DNA of 6,691 nucleotides from Actinomycetota bacterium (lineage in GTDB: Bacteria > Actinomycetota > Thermoleophilia > Solirubrobacterales > Solirubrobacteraceae): the NCBI GenBank assembly GCA_005883255.1, contig VAXS01000137.1:1-6691 (forward strand), given 5' to 3'. The notes beneath the pieces are model-generated. The model ran no database searches, had not been told where the DNA came from, and saw nothing but the letters and a program-made list of their open reading frames with translations. The first letter of the stretch is position 1; each line of letters starts with the position of its first letter. The position numbers and the translations under genes were made by a program. Shown piece by piece: positions 1-6,203 of the stretch.

Positions 1-413
1 CGGCCGACCGCCCGCGGGTGGCGGCGCTGGAGTGGCTGGACCCGCCGTACGTCGCCGGCCACTGGACCCCGCAGCTGGTCGACTACGCGGGCGGGGAGGA
101 CGTGCTGGGGTTCCCGGGCGAGCGCTCCGAGCCCACCACCTGGGACACCGTCGCCGCCTCGCGGCCGGACGTGGTGGTGGTGATGCCCTGCGGGTACGAC
201 GCCGAGCGAGCGCGCGAGGAGGCCGAGCACCATCGCGACCGCCTCGACGGTCTGGGCGCCGGGCGCGTGGTGGCGGTGGACGCGGCGGCTTACTTCTCGC
301 GCCCCGGCCCACGGTTGATCGACGGGCTGGAGCTGCTGGCCTGGCTCCTGCACCCCGACCGCTTCCCCCAGGCGCCGGCCGCCGCCGAGGCGCACGCGCT
401 CCAGCTGGTCTGA
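1..413 (+). CDS. BtuF-like cobalamin-binding periplasmic-binding-fold protein, C-terminal part (5' end outside window)
   Basis: The reading frame is open from the window edge (first whole codon at base 3) to TGA at 411-413, giving about 136 C-terminal residues. The start of the visible part, RVAALEWLDPPYVAGHW followed by LVDYAGG, and the segment YFSRPGPRLIDGLELLAWLLHP are typical of the 'cobalamin-binding protein' branch of the type III (helical-backbone) periplasmic-binding fold, related to BtuF. Such proteins bind vitamin B12 or related corrinoids and normally deliver them to an ABC importer. The visible half is the C-terminal lobe: a strand RPDVVVVMPCGYD, a helix rich in Glu/Arg/His, then the strand RVVAVDAAAYF. 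Any signal peptide or lipobox would lie outside the window, so location cannot be judged. No transporter genes are seen downstream; the next gene is an unrelated glycosyltransferase that starts at the stop codon. A siderophore-binding relative is the main alternative. Confidence 0.78.
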   Translation, partial: ADRPRVAALEWLDPPYVAGHWTPQLVDYAGGEDVLGFPGERSEPTTWDTVAASRPDVVVVMPCGYDAERAREEAEHHRDRLDGLGAGRVVAVDAAAYFSRPGPRLIDGLELLAWLLHPDRFPQAPAAAEAHALQLV

Positions 414-415
414 CC

Positions 416-1558
416 CTGCCGGCGCGCGCGGTCCTCTACGTCCACTCGTCCAGTGGGCGCTACGGCGCCGATCGGCAGCTGCTGGCCCTGGCGTCGGGGC
501 TGGACCCGTCCCGCTACCGGGCGCTGGCGCTGCTGCCCGACGAGGGTCCGCTGGCCGGCGACCTGCGCGCCGCCGGCGTGGAGGTGCACGCGCGCCCGCT
601 GGCTGTGCTGCGCCGGGCCCTGTTCACGCCGGCCGGAGTGGTTCGGGTGGCGGGGCGCGCGGTCGCCGACGCGGCGGCGCTGCGGCGGCTGATCCGCGAG
701 CGCGACGTCCGGCTGGTCCACAGCAACACGTCGGTGACGCTGGGGGGCGCGGCCGGGGCTCGCGCGGCCGGCGTCCCGCACGTGTGGTCGGTGCGGGAGA
801 TCTACGCCGACTTCGCGGGCTGGTGGCCCGCCTACCGGCGCGTGCTGCTGGCCGGCGCGAGGGCGCTGGCCTGCTCGTCGGAGGCGGTGCGCGCGCAGTT
901 CGGCGCGGACCCGCGGGCGCGGGTGGTGCACGAAGGCGTCGCCGCGGCGACGGCGCGGCGCGAGCGAGCCGCCGCGCGGGCGGAGCTCGGCCTGCCGGAC
1001 GAGGGCTTCGTGTGCGCGGTGCTGGGCCGGATCTCGGCCTGGGAGGGACAGGACGTCCTCGCCCGGGCGCTGGCGGAGCCACGCCTGCGGGAGCTCGGCG
1101 CGATCGGGGTGGTGGCGGGCGACGCCTGGCCCGGCGAGGAGCGCCACGAGCGGGCGCTGCGTGCGCTGGCGACCGAGCTCGGGCTTCGGGACCGGCTGCG
1201 CCTGGTCGGCTTCCGCGACGACCCGGACACCGTGTACGGCGCCGCCGACGTGGTGGTCGTCCCCTCCACCCGGCCCGACCCGCTCCCCAACGCCGCACTG
1301 GAGGCGGCCGCCGCCGGCTGCTGCGTAGTCGCGGCGGCGCACGGCGGCCTGCCGGAGATCGTGCGCGACGGCCGGACCGGCGTGCTGGTCGCGCCGGGCG
1401 ATCCGGCGGCGCTGGCCCGGGCGTCGGGCGACCTGGCCGCGGAGCCGGAGCGCCGCGGCGCGCTGGGCGCCGCGGCCGCCGCCGACGTCGCCCAGCGATT
1501 CTCGGTTACGCGCCTGCTCGAGCGGGTGCAGAGCCTCTACGACGAGCTGCTGGCCTAA
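416..1558 (+). CDS. GT4-type (GT-B fold) glycosyltransferase, probable CTG start
   Basis: The product, about 380 residues, should transfer a sugar from a nucleotide-sugar donor to a lipid, glycan or small-molecule acceptor in the cytoplasm; the acceptor cannot be read from the sequence. The N-terminal Rossmann lobe opens with VLYVHSSSGRYGADRQLL (residues about 6-23), usual for the family, and carries HSNTSV near residue 102. The donor-binding lobe contains GRIS (204-207), PSTRPDPLPNAALEA ending at Glu296, and HGGLPEIV (309-316). In the usual E-x7-E motif the first Glu is Asp288 here, and the Lys commonly found just before Gly in 'GRxxxxKG' is Glu210. The start is a problem: the family N-terminus must lie near base 420-430, but no ATG, GTG or TTG is in frame nearby. 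CTG at 416 (or CTG at 410, overlapping the upstream TGA as CTGA) is the best candidate, with translational coupling to the preceding gene. TAA at 1556-1558 lies 4 nt from the convergent rhomboid stop. No signal peptide or membrane segment was seen. Confidence 0.9.
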   Translation: MPARAVLYVHSSSGRYGADRQLLALASGLDPSRYRALALLPDEGPLAGDLRAAGVEVHARPLAVLRRALFTPAGVVRVAGRAVADAAALRRLIRERDVRLVHSNTSVTLGGAAGARAAGVPHVWSVREIYADFAGWWPAYRRVLLAGARALACSSEAVRAQFGADPRARVVHEGVAAATARRERAAARAELGLPDEGFVCAVLGRISAWEGQDVLARALAEPRLRELGAIGVVAGDAWPGEERHERALRALATELGLRDRLRLVGFRDDPDTVYGAADVVVVPSTRPDPLPNAALEAAAAGCCVVAAAHGGLPEIVRDGRTGVLVAPGDPAALARASGDLAAEPERRGALGAAAAADVAQRFSVTRLLERVQSLYDELLA

Positions 1559-1562
1559 CGCG

Positions 1563-2375
1563 CTACCCGCCGGCCGCGGCGATCGCCCCCACCACCTCGC
1601 CGCCCGCCAGCGCCAGGCAGACCAGCAGCGGGATCGCCAGCGAGCGCCAGCGCATGCCCAGCTGCTCCAGCGCCCAGCCGGTGACCACGCCCGCGATCAG
1701 CCCGCCGATGTGCCCCCCGATCGAGATGCCGGGGAAGAAGAAGGTGAACAGCAGATTGATGACGATCAGCGCCGGGATGCCGGAGGCCATCGGGTCGAAC
1801 CCGCGGGCGCGCATGATCACCACCGCCGCGCCCATCAGCCCGAACACCGCGCCCGACGCGCCCACCGTGAGGGTGTGGGGCGAGACCAGGAGCGCTCCGA
1901 AGGAGCCGCCCAGCAGCGAGACGAAGTACAGCGCGGCGAAGCGGACGTGGCCGATCGCGGGCTCCAGCAGCCCGCCCAGGATCCACAGCAGGTACATGTT
2001 GAAGCCGATGTGGATCAGGCCGGCGTGCAGGAACGCGCCGGTGATCAGGCGCCAGTACTCGTGCTGGTTGGCGATCGCCGGCCCGAACAGCGCGCCGTGG
2101 TCGATGACGCTGCCGCCGCCCCGCGACGCCACCCCCGAGCCGCCCACCAGGGAGCCCAGGAAGGCGGCCACGTTGAGTCCGATCAGCACGTAGGTGACCA
2201 CCGGGTCGCCGGCGCCGATGCTGGCGGCGGTGCGCACGCGAGTGCGCTCGCGCGCACACTCCGGGCAGCGCATGCCCACCGACGTGGGGGTCATGCACGA
2301 CGTGCAGATGGGGCGCCCGCAGTTGGAGCAGGAGACGCCCGTCTCGCGATTGGGATGGCGGTAGCAGGTGGCCAC
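1563..2375 (-). CDS. Rhomboid-family intramembrane serine protease with N-terminal zinc-finger segment
   Basis: This 270-residue protein is an integral-membrane protease of the rhomboid family, which cuts transmembrane substrates inside the bilayer. The Ser-His dyad is visible: Ser174 in VGASGAVFGL (GxSG motif) and His222 in ISIGGHIGG. H122 and N126 in HIGFNMYLL match the conserved HxxxN of TM2, and WR (108-109) matches the loop signature. About six hydrophobic segments lie between residues 58 and 268. The first 40 residues form a cytoplasmic-looking metal-binding segment with Cys at 4, 16, 19, 24, 27, 37 and 40 plus His7, in C-x2-C pairs. This is seen in many actinobacterial rhomboids. Translation starts at GTG (2375-2373), with a weak GGTGG 6 nt upstream. 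The gene is the third of a minus-strand run after the sigma and anti-sigma genes (49-nt gap) and may also have its own promoter. Its natural substrate is unknown; the neighbouring membrane anti-sigma factor is an obvious candidate by position only. Confidence 0.95.
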   Translation of the reverse strand: MATCYRHPNRETGVSCSNCGRPICTSCMTPTSVGMRCPECARERTRVRTAASIGAGDPVVTYVLIGLNVAAFLGSLVGGSGVASRGGGSVIDHGALFGPAIANQHEYWRLITGAFLHAGLIHIGFNMYLLWILGGLLEPAIGHVRFAALYFVSLLGGSFGALLVSPHTLTVGASGAVFGLMGAAVVIMRARGFDPMASGIPALIVINLLFTFFFPGISIGGHIGGLIAGVVTGWALEQLGMRWRSLAIPLLVCLALAGGEVVGAIAAAGG

Positions 2376-2384
2376 GGGTCCGCC

Positions 2385-2390
2385 ACCGTA
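2385..2390 (-). promoter_or_regulatory. Candidate -10 box for the rhomboid gene
   Basis: On the minus strand TACGGT fits the actinobacterial TAnnnT -10 pattern and ends 9 nt before the GTG start. Transcription would therefore begin about 2-4 nt from the start codon, giving a nearly leaderless mRNA. No convincing -35 hexamer sits at 16-18 nt spacing. It is the same hexamer as the better candidate at 6207-6212. Short motifs like this arise by chance, so this is only a candidate for an internal promoter that would let the rhomboid be expressed apart from the sigma operon. Confidence 0.3.
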
Positions 2391-2424
2391 GCGGAGAGCC
2401 TAAGCGCGACCTCTGGGCCGGGGC

Positions 2425-3135
2425 TCAGGTCGTGCGGGTGACGATCACCGGGGGAGCGGTGGGCGCCGGGCTCCCGCCGCGCGGCTCGGCGGTGACCAGC
2501 ACGCGATCGCCGGCCCGCACCGTCCGGGGCAGCGCCACCGTTCCCTCGCGCAGGGCGAAGGTCGCGCCGGCGGGGATGGGCGCCGCGCCCGGCCGCTGGA
2601 CCCAGGCCTCGTACACCCGGCCCGGAGGCGGGGCGGGCATCCCTCGCAGCACCAGGCTGGCCCGTCCGCCGGCCACGCGCAGGTAGGCGGCGCTCTGCGC
2701 GGGCGCCCGCTGCGCGGCCACCGTTCGGCTCGCCGGGCCCGACGAGCCTCCGGCGAAGATGGCGGCGCCCACGCCCACTCCCGCCGCCAGCGCGGCGGCG
2801 GCAGCGGCGGTGGCGGCCAGCGGTCGCGGGAACCATCGCCGCGGCCCGCGGCGCCGCCCCCGCGGCCGGTCGGCGCCGGCGCCGGCGGCGCGCAGCAGCT
2901 CCGCTTCGGACTCGACCGCGGCCATGATCCGCGCGCGCAGCTCGGGAGGGGGCTGCACCGGCGGTGTCGCGCCAGGCATTACGTCGACGGCCGCCTGCAG
3001 CTCGGCCAGCTCGCGCCGGCAGCTCGGGCATTCCTGCAGGTGGCGCTCGAGCCCGGCGCGCTCGTCCTCGGGCAGCGCCCCCAGCGCGTAGGCGCCGAGC
3101 GACTCCGCCCAGCTCGCGTGTGCCTCGTCCGTCAT
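2425..3135 (-). CDS. Membrane-anchored zinc-type anti-sigma factor, RskA-like
   Basis: This 236-residue, single-pass membrane protein should hold the adjacent ECF sigma factor inactive and release it on an extracytoplasmic signal. The cytoplasmic domain (1-100) contains LGALPEDERAGLERHL followed by ECPSC, that is His32-x3-Cys36-x2-Cys39, the zinc-binding anti-sigma (ZAS) motif. A basic stretch (90-104) precedes one Ala/Gly-rich transmembrane segment (about 105-128), consistent with the N-terminus inside. The exported part (about 135-236) matches the RskA C-terminal domain, with RVYEAWVQ (173-180) and PIPAGATF as recognisable landmarks. The start is the ATG at 3135-3133, whose first bases overlap the sigma stop as ATGA. 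A GGAGG lies 7 nt upstream, so the start is secure. In mycobacteria RskA is removed by regulated proteolysis; whether the same applies here is inferred. The open frame extends much further upstream on this strand, but that part is only the shadow of the sigma gene. Confidence 0.94.
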   Translation of the reverse strand: MTDEAHASWAESLGAYALGALPEDERAGLERHLQECPSCRRELAELQAAVDVMPGATPPVQPPPELRARIMAAVESEAELLRAAGAGADRPRGRRRGPRRWFPRPLAATAAAAAALAAGVGVGAAIFAGGSSGPASRTVAAQRAPAQSAAYLRVAGGRASLVLRGMPAPPPGRVYEAWVQRPGAAPIPAGATFALREGTVALPRTVRAGDRVLVTAEPRGGSPAPTAPPVIVTRTT

Positions 3136-3740
3136 CGGACCGCCTCCCCCAGGCCGAGCCCCTCGAGCCCGACCCGCATCTTCTCCAGCCCGAGCCGCAT
3201 CCGTCCCTTGATCGTGCCGATCGGGGCCTCGAGCATGTCGGCGATCTCGCGATGGGTGAAGCCGCCGAAGTAGGCCAGCTCGATCACCCGCCCCTGCTCG
3301 TCCGGCAGCTCTTCGATGAGCCGGTGGAGCGCGCGCGCCTCGTCCCGGCGCGCGGCCTCGAGCTCGGTGCGCTCGGGCGCCGGCAGCCTCTCGGCCGCGT
3401 CCTCGTCGCCCGTCCGCCGGCGCTCCCGCACGGCCCCGCGGCGCAGGGCGTCGATCGCCCGGTTGTGGACGATGCCCAACAGCCAGGTGCGCACGCTTCC
3501 CCGCGCGCGGTCGTAGCGCGCGCCGCTGCGCCAGGCCGCCAGGAACGCCTCCTGCGTGACGTCCTCGGCCGCGGCGCGCGTCCCGCACATGCGGTACGCC
3601 AGCGAGAAGGCGGCCGTGGCGTGGCGCTCGTAGAGCACCTCGAACGCTCGCGCCTCGCCCGCGCGCACGAGAGGCATGAGGTCCTCGTCGGCAAGCTGGC
3701 GCAGCGCGTCCGCCGGGCCGCTGCGGCGGGTGAGCGACAT
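3132..3740 (-). CDS. ECF (group 4) RNA polymerase sigma factor, SigK-like
   Basis: This 202-residue protein directs RNA polymerase to a small set of promoters. Region 2 spans about 21-101 and includes DVTQEAFLAAW (60-70), which contacts the polymerase and -10 DNA, and SVRTWLLGIVHNRAIDALRR (82-101). A charged linker (102-135) follows. Region 4 (about 138-190) holds the -35-binding helix-turn-helix, FTHREIADMLEAPIGTIKGR (161-180) and then MRLGLEKMR. No sigma-1 or sigma-3 region is present, as expected for an ECF factor. Pairing with an RskA-type anti-sigma and the TIKGRMRLGLEKMR ending suggest the SigK (ECF19-like) group; that assignment is by memory of the family and is moderate. The ATG at 3740 has no good Shine-Dalgarno. 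Met22 is a possible alternative, but Met1 retains the usual short N-terminal extension. The stop overlaps the anti-sigma start by 4 nt. The gene is divergent from the Tat-protein/GMC pair. Confidence 0.95.
   Translation of the reverse strand: MSLTRRSGPADALRQLADEDLMPLVRAGEARAFEVLYERHATAAFSLAYRMCGTRAAAEDVTQEAFLAAWRSGARYDRARGSVRTWLLGIVHNRAIDALRRGAVRERRRTGDEDAAERLPAPERTELEAARRDEARALHRLIEELPDEQGRVIELAYFGGFTHREIADMLEAPIGTIKGRMRLGLEKMRVGLEGLGLGEAVR
3143..3147 (-). promoter_or_regulatory. Shine-Dalgarno site of the anti-sigma gene
   Basis: The minus strand reads GGAGG, inside a longer GGGGGAGGCGG, 7 nt before the anti-sigma ATG and inside the 3' end of the sigma gene. It is the clearest ribosome-binding site in the window and fixes the anti-sigma start. 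With the ATGA overlap it points to tightly matched sigma and anti-sigma synthesis. Confidence 0.8.
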
Positions 3741-3829
3741 ACCAAGAAGAGACTACGGGCGAGGGACCGCCTTGGATCACGGTTGCTCGTTGCGGGTCCG
3801 CGGGGGCGCCGTTAGCGTTCCCGGGCGGG
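3741..3829. promoter_or_regulatory. Divergent intergenic region between the sigma operon and the Tat/GMC operon
   Basis: These 89 nt separate two divergently read operons and must hold promoters for both. On the plus strand TTGCGG (3790-3795), 17 nt, TAGCGT (3813-3818) fits a housekeeping TTGnnn/TAnnnT promoter; transcription would start near 3825, about 5 nt before the ATG at 3830. On the minus strand GGGAAC (3822-3817) resembles the -35 element of many ECF promoters, but no clear CGTC/CGTT-type -10 lies 16-17 nt beyond. The two candidates overlap, so use of one could affect the other. No gene was seen in this gap. Confidence 0.4.
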
Positions 3830-4492
3830 ATGGCAGGGGGCTCGGAGCACGAGGCTCTCCTCGCGGAGCTCACGCGTCGCGGGTTCCTCCAGCGGGCGGG
3901 TGCGTTCGGCGTGGCGGCGCTGGTGGCGTCGGCGGCGCCCGTGGCGCGCGACCTCCTGGCCGCGACGCCGGCCCGGGCGGACGTCAGCGCGCCCGACGCC
4001 ACCCTGCAGGCGTTCGCCGACACGATCATCCCCGGGCGCAAGGTGGCGCGCACCGACCTGGGGAACGAGGTCCACCCGCAGGCGATCGCCGGCGTCGACC
4101 CGCTCCCGGGCGCGGTCGAGGCCGACGTGCTGGCGCTCTATCACCACCCCGAGGTCGGGTTCGACGCGCTCGAGCCCGCCTTCCTGGCCGACCTGACCAC
4201 GCGCTCGCTGGGCGCCGGCGGCCAGTTCCTCGGCCTCGACTTCGACCATCGCGTGCAGGTGTGCGTGGGCGGCCTGTCGTTCGACAACTCGTCGCGTCAG
4301 GTGTGGGAGGCCGCCGCCGCCGTGCCCTTCACCGCGTTCTGCGCTGCGGCGCTCATCCCGGACGCCACCGCTGACCGGGCCTCCGGCTACCGCGTGATGG
4401 GCCTGCCCGGCGCCGCCCCCAACGGGTATCCCCACTTCTCGTACCGCCGGCGCCTGTCCCGCGAGCGCACGGCGAAGGGATACCTGTCGTGA
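3830..4492 (+). CDS. Tat-exported small partner of a GMC oxidoreductase (gluconate 2-dehydrogenase subunit 3-like)
   Basis: The product is 220 residues. Residues 15-24, TRRGFLQRAG, form a twin-arginine signal (R16, R17), followed by a hydrophobic stretch (25-39) and a likely cleavage site after Ala-Arg-Ala at 48-50, so it is predicted to be exported folded by the Tat system. The mature start contains LQAFADTIIPG, typical of the small subunit of gluconate and FAD-glucose dehydrogenases. I also recall an actinobacterial family, DUF5987, with this layout next to GMC enzymes, but cannot check it. In the known dehydrogenases this subunit helps fold and export the flavoprotein and has no catalytic role of its own. 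The GMC gene starts 13 nt downstream, which supports an operon and a complex. The ATG directly follows GGGCGGG, too close for a normal ribosome site; a nearly leaderless mRNA would explain this. The residues after about 150, including two Cys, show no motif I recognise. Confidence 0.82.
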   Translation: MAGGSEHEALLAELTRRGFLQRAGAFGVAALVASAAPVARDLLAATPARADVSAPDATLQAFADTIIPGRKVARTDLGNEVHPQAIAGVDPLPGAVEADVLALYHHPEVGFDALEPAFLADLTTRSLGAGGQFLGLDFDHRVQVCVGGLSFDNSSRQVWEAAAAVPFTAFCAAALIPDATADRASGYRVMGLPGAAPNGYPHFSYRRRLSRERTAKGYLS

Positions 4493-4505
4493 GCGGCGGC
4501 GGCTG

Positions 4506-6197
4506 ATGGCCGAGCAGGTCGACGTGGTCATCGTGGGATCGGGGTTCGGCGGCTCGATCACCGCGTTCCGCCTGGCCGAGCTCTACCGGGCGGCCGGGGC
4601 CGACCCGCGCGGGATCGTGGTCCTGGAGCGCGGCCGGCGCTACAAGCACACCGACTTCCGCCAGTCGATGGACATCGACCACCTCTCCGACGTCTACAAC
4701 CTCATCCAGGGCAACGGGGCGCAGGTCGTCACCGCCAACGCGGTGGGTGGCGGATCCAACCTGTACCTGGCGGCGTCGCTGCGCGCGCCCACCGAGACGT
4801 TCGAGCGGCGCGACCGCCGCCCGGGCGACGGACCCGAGCGCCGGATGTGGCCGGCGGAGCTCTCCCGGCGCTCGCTCGATCGCTACTACCGCCGGGCCGA
4901 GCTGGGCCTGCGGGTCAACCGCCCCACCTGGGCCCAGGTGTCCAAGTCGGGCGGACTGTGGGCGGCCACGCTGCGCGCCGCCGGCCACACCTGCGACCGC
5001 GTGCCCCTGGCGATCAGCCCCCGGCGCTGCGTCAACGCCAAGTGGTGCCACACCGGCTGCATCTTCGGGGCCAAGAACTCGCTGATCACCAATTACCTCC
5101 CCAGCGCCGAGCGCCTGGGCGTGCAGGTGCGCCCCAACCTGCGGGTGGACTCGGTGCGCCAGTCCTCGGCCCGGCCCTACCGCTACCTGGTCAGCGCCGC
5201 GGCGATGGACAACGAGGGCCCGAATCCCACCCGCCAGCCCAGCGGCTCGACCGTCGAGCTGGAGTGCAAAGTGCTCGTGCTGTCGGCGGGAGCGATGGGC
5301 AACCCCTCGATCCTCATGCGCTCGCGCAACGACCTGCCCGCCCTCTCCGACCAGGTGGGCAAGAACCTGGGCGTCAACGGCGACCACATCGCCGCCATCG
5401 AGTACGACCCGAACCGGGTCCACCAGGTGCTCGGCCTCCCGCCCTACCGCCACTTCTTCCAGGGCCGGCCGATCACCACGATGAGCTACGACTGGTGGGT
5501 GGGCCGTCGCAACCACCGCTTCGACGGCACCCGCTTCAACCTCCAGGAGATCTTCCTCTCGTCGTTGACCAACTTCCTCTACGACGACGGGCGCGCCCCC
5601 GAGGGCGACCCGTCCTGGTGGGGGCTGCAGAAGAAGCAGGCGATCGCCAACTGGGCCAACCGCATCGAGCTGCTGGCGATGGTGGAGGACACTCACGACG
5701 GGCAGTTCTACGGCGTGCCCCCGCAGGGCGGGGGAGCGGTCAAGCCCAACAGCGGCCCGGTGGAAGTGGGCCTGTTCAACTACGGGCTCTCCGAGCAGTC
5801 GCTGGCGGTGCGCGAGTCGGCCAACGCCGCGATGCAGCGGATCGCCGAGACCCGGGGGCTGGGGCGATTCATGAAGCTCACCGAGACCCAGGGCGCCTAC
5901 GCCTCGCATCCGCTGGGCGGCTGCCGGATGGCGGGGTCGGCCGACCTCGGCGCCGTCGACCACTCCGGCGCGGTGTTCGGCTACGAGGGCCTGTACTGCA
6001 TCGACTCGTCGATCGTCCCCACGTCCCTGGGCGTCAACCCGTCGCTGACCATCGCCGCGGTGTCCGAGCGCTGCGCGGAGCTCCTCACCGGGCGCGCCGG
6101 CGACCTGGGCCTGCCGGCCCGTCCGGCGCGCTTTCGCCCGGCCATCCCCTCGGAGATCGTGGGGGACCGGGTGGTGCCTCGCCATCGTGGCTCATAA
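4506..6197 (+). CDS. GMC-family FAD oxidoreductase, cholesterol-oxidase-like
   Basis: This 563-residue flavoenzyme should oxidise an alcohol group; the substrate (sterol, sugar or other alcohol) is not evident. The FAD dinucleotide-binding motif is VDVVIVGSGFGG (5-16). NAVGGGSNLYLAASLRAP matches the GMC flavin-attachment region. The C-terminal active-site block holds His468 in SHPLGGCRM and Asn511 in GVNPSLTIAA, the positions of the catalytic His and Asn in cholesterol oxidases; GLYCIDSSIVPTSLGVNPS is very typical of that subgroup. Glu388 or Glu394 (VEDTHDG) may be the third active-site residue. Cys175, Cys181 and Cys185 lie in a C-x5-C-x3-C run ending CIFGAK; Cys163 is nearby. No signal peptide is present, whereas the gene 13 nt upstream encodes a Tat protein, so co-export is plausible. 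The spacer has no strong Shine-Dalgarno, which suggests coupling to the upstream gene. No cytochrome or other electron-transfer gene follows. Confidence 0.95.
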   Translation: MAEQVDVVIVGSGFGGSITAFRLAELYRAAGADPRGIVVLERGRRYKHTDFRQSMDIDHLSDVYNLIQGNGAQVVTANAVGGGSNLYLAASLRAPTETFERRDRRPGDGPERRMWPAELSRRSLDRYYRRAELGLRVNRPTWAQVSKSGGLWAATLRAAGHTCDRVPLAISPRRCVNAKWCHTGCIFGAKNSLITNYLPSAERLGVQVRPNLRVDSVRQSSARPYRYLVSAAAMDNEGPNPTRQPSGSTVELECKVLVLSAGAMGNPSILMRSRNDLPALSDQVGKNLGVNGDHIAAIEYDPNRVHQVLGLPPYRHFFQGRPITTMSYDWWVGRRNHRFDGTRFNLQEIFLSSLTNFLYDDGRAPEGDPSWWGLQKKQAIANWANRIELLAMVEDTHDGQFYGVPPQGGGAVKPNSGPVEVGLFNYGLSEQSLAVRESANAAMQRIAETRGLGRFMKLTETQGAYASHPLGGCRMAGSADLGAVDHSGAVFGYEGLYCIDSSIVPTSLGVNPSLTIAAVSERCAELLTGRAGDLGLPARPARFRPAIPSEIVGDRVVPRHRGS

Positions 6198-6203
6198 CCC
6201 GCC

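Noticed and set aside
32..415. Glycosyltransferase N-terminal extension back to base 32
   Set aside because: It overlaps the cobalamin-binding protein gene completely and translates to Arg/Gly/Pro-rich sequence unlike any GT4 N-terminus.
290..1342. Long minus-strand open frame opposite the cobalamin protein and glycosyltransferase
   Set aside because: Arg/Gln/His-rich translation without domains; both plus-strand genes there are clearly recognisable.
2396..2426. Possible terminator hairpin after the anti-sigma gene (GAGCC paired with GGCTC)
   Set aside because: Only a 5-bp stem with a long loop and no T-run; not above chance in DNA this GC-rich.
1710..2441. Plus-strand open frame opposite the rhomboid gene
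   Set aside because: Asp/Gln/His/Arg-rich translation with no motif; the minus-strand rhomboid dyad and zinc segment are unambiguous.
3136..4053. Upstream extension of the anti-sigma open frame to 4053, which would give 542 residues
   Set aside because: The extension is an Arg/Ala-rich shadow of the sigma gene and crosses the divergent region; the ATG at 3135 has a strong GGAGG and the normal RskA N-terminus.
4353..6185. A 610-codon open frame on the minus strand opposite the GMC gene
   Set aside because: Its product is low-complexity His/Arg/Gly/Val-rich with no family signature, while the plus-strand frame has all GMC motifs. It is a by-product of high GC, where stops are rare.
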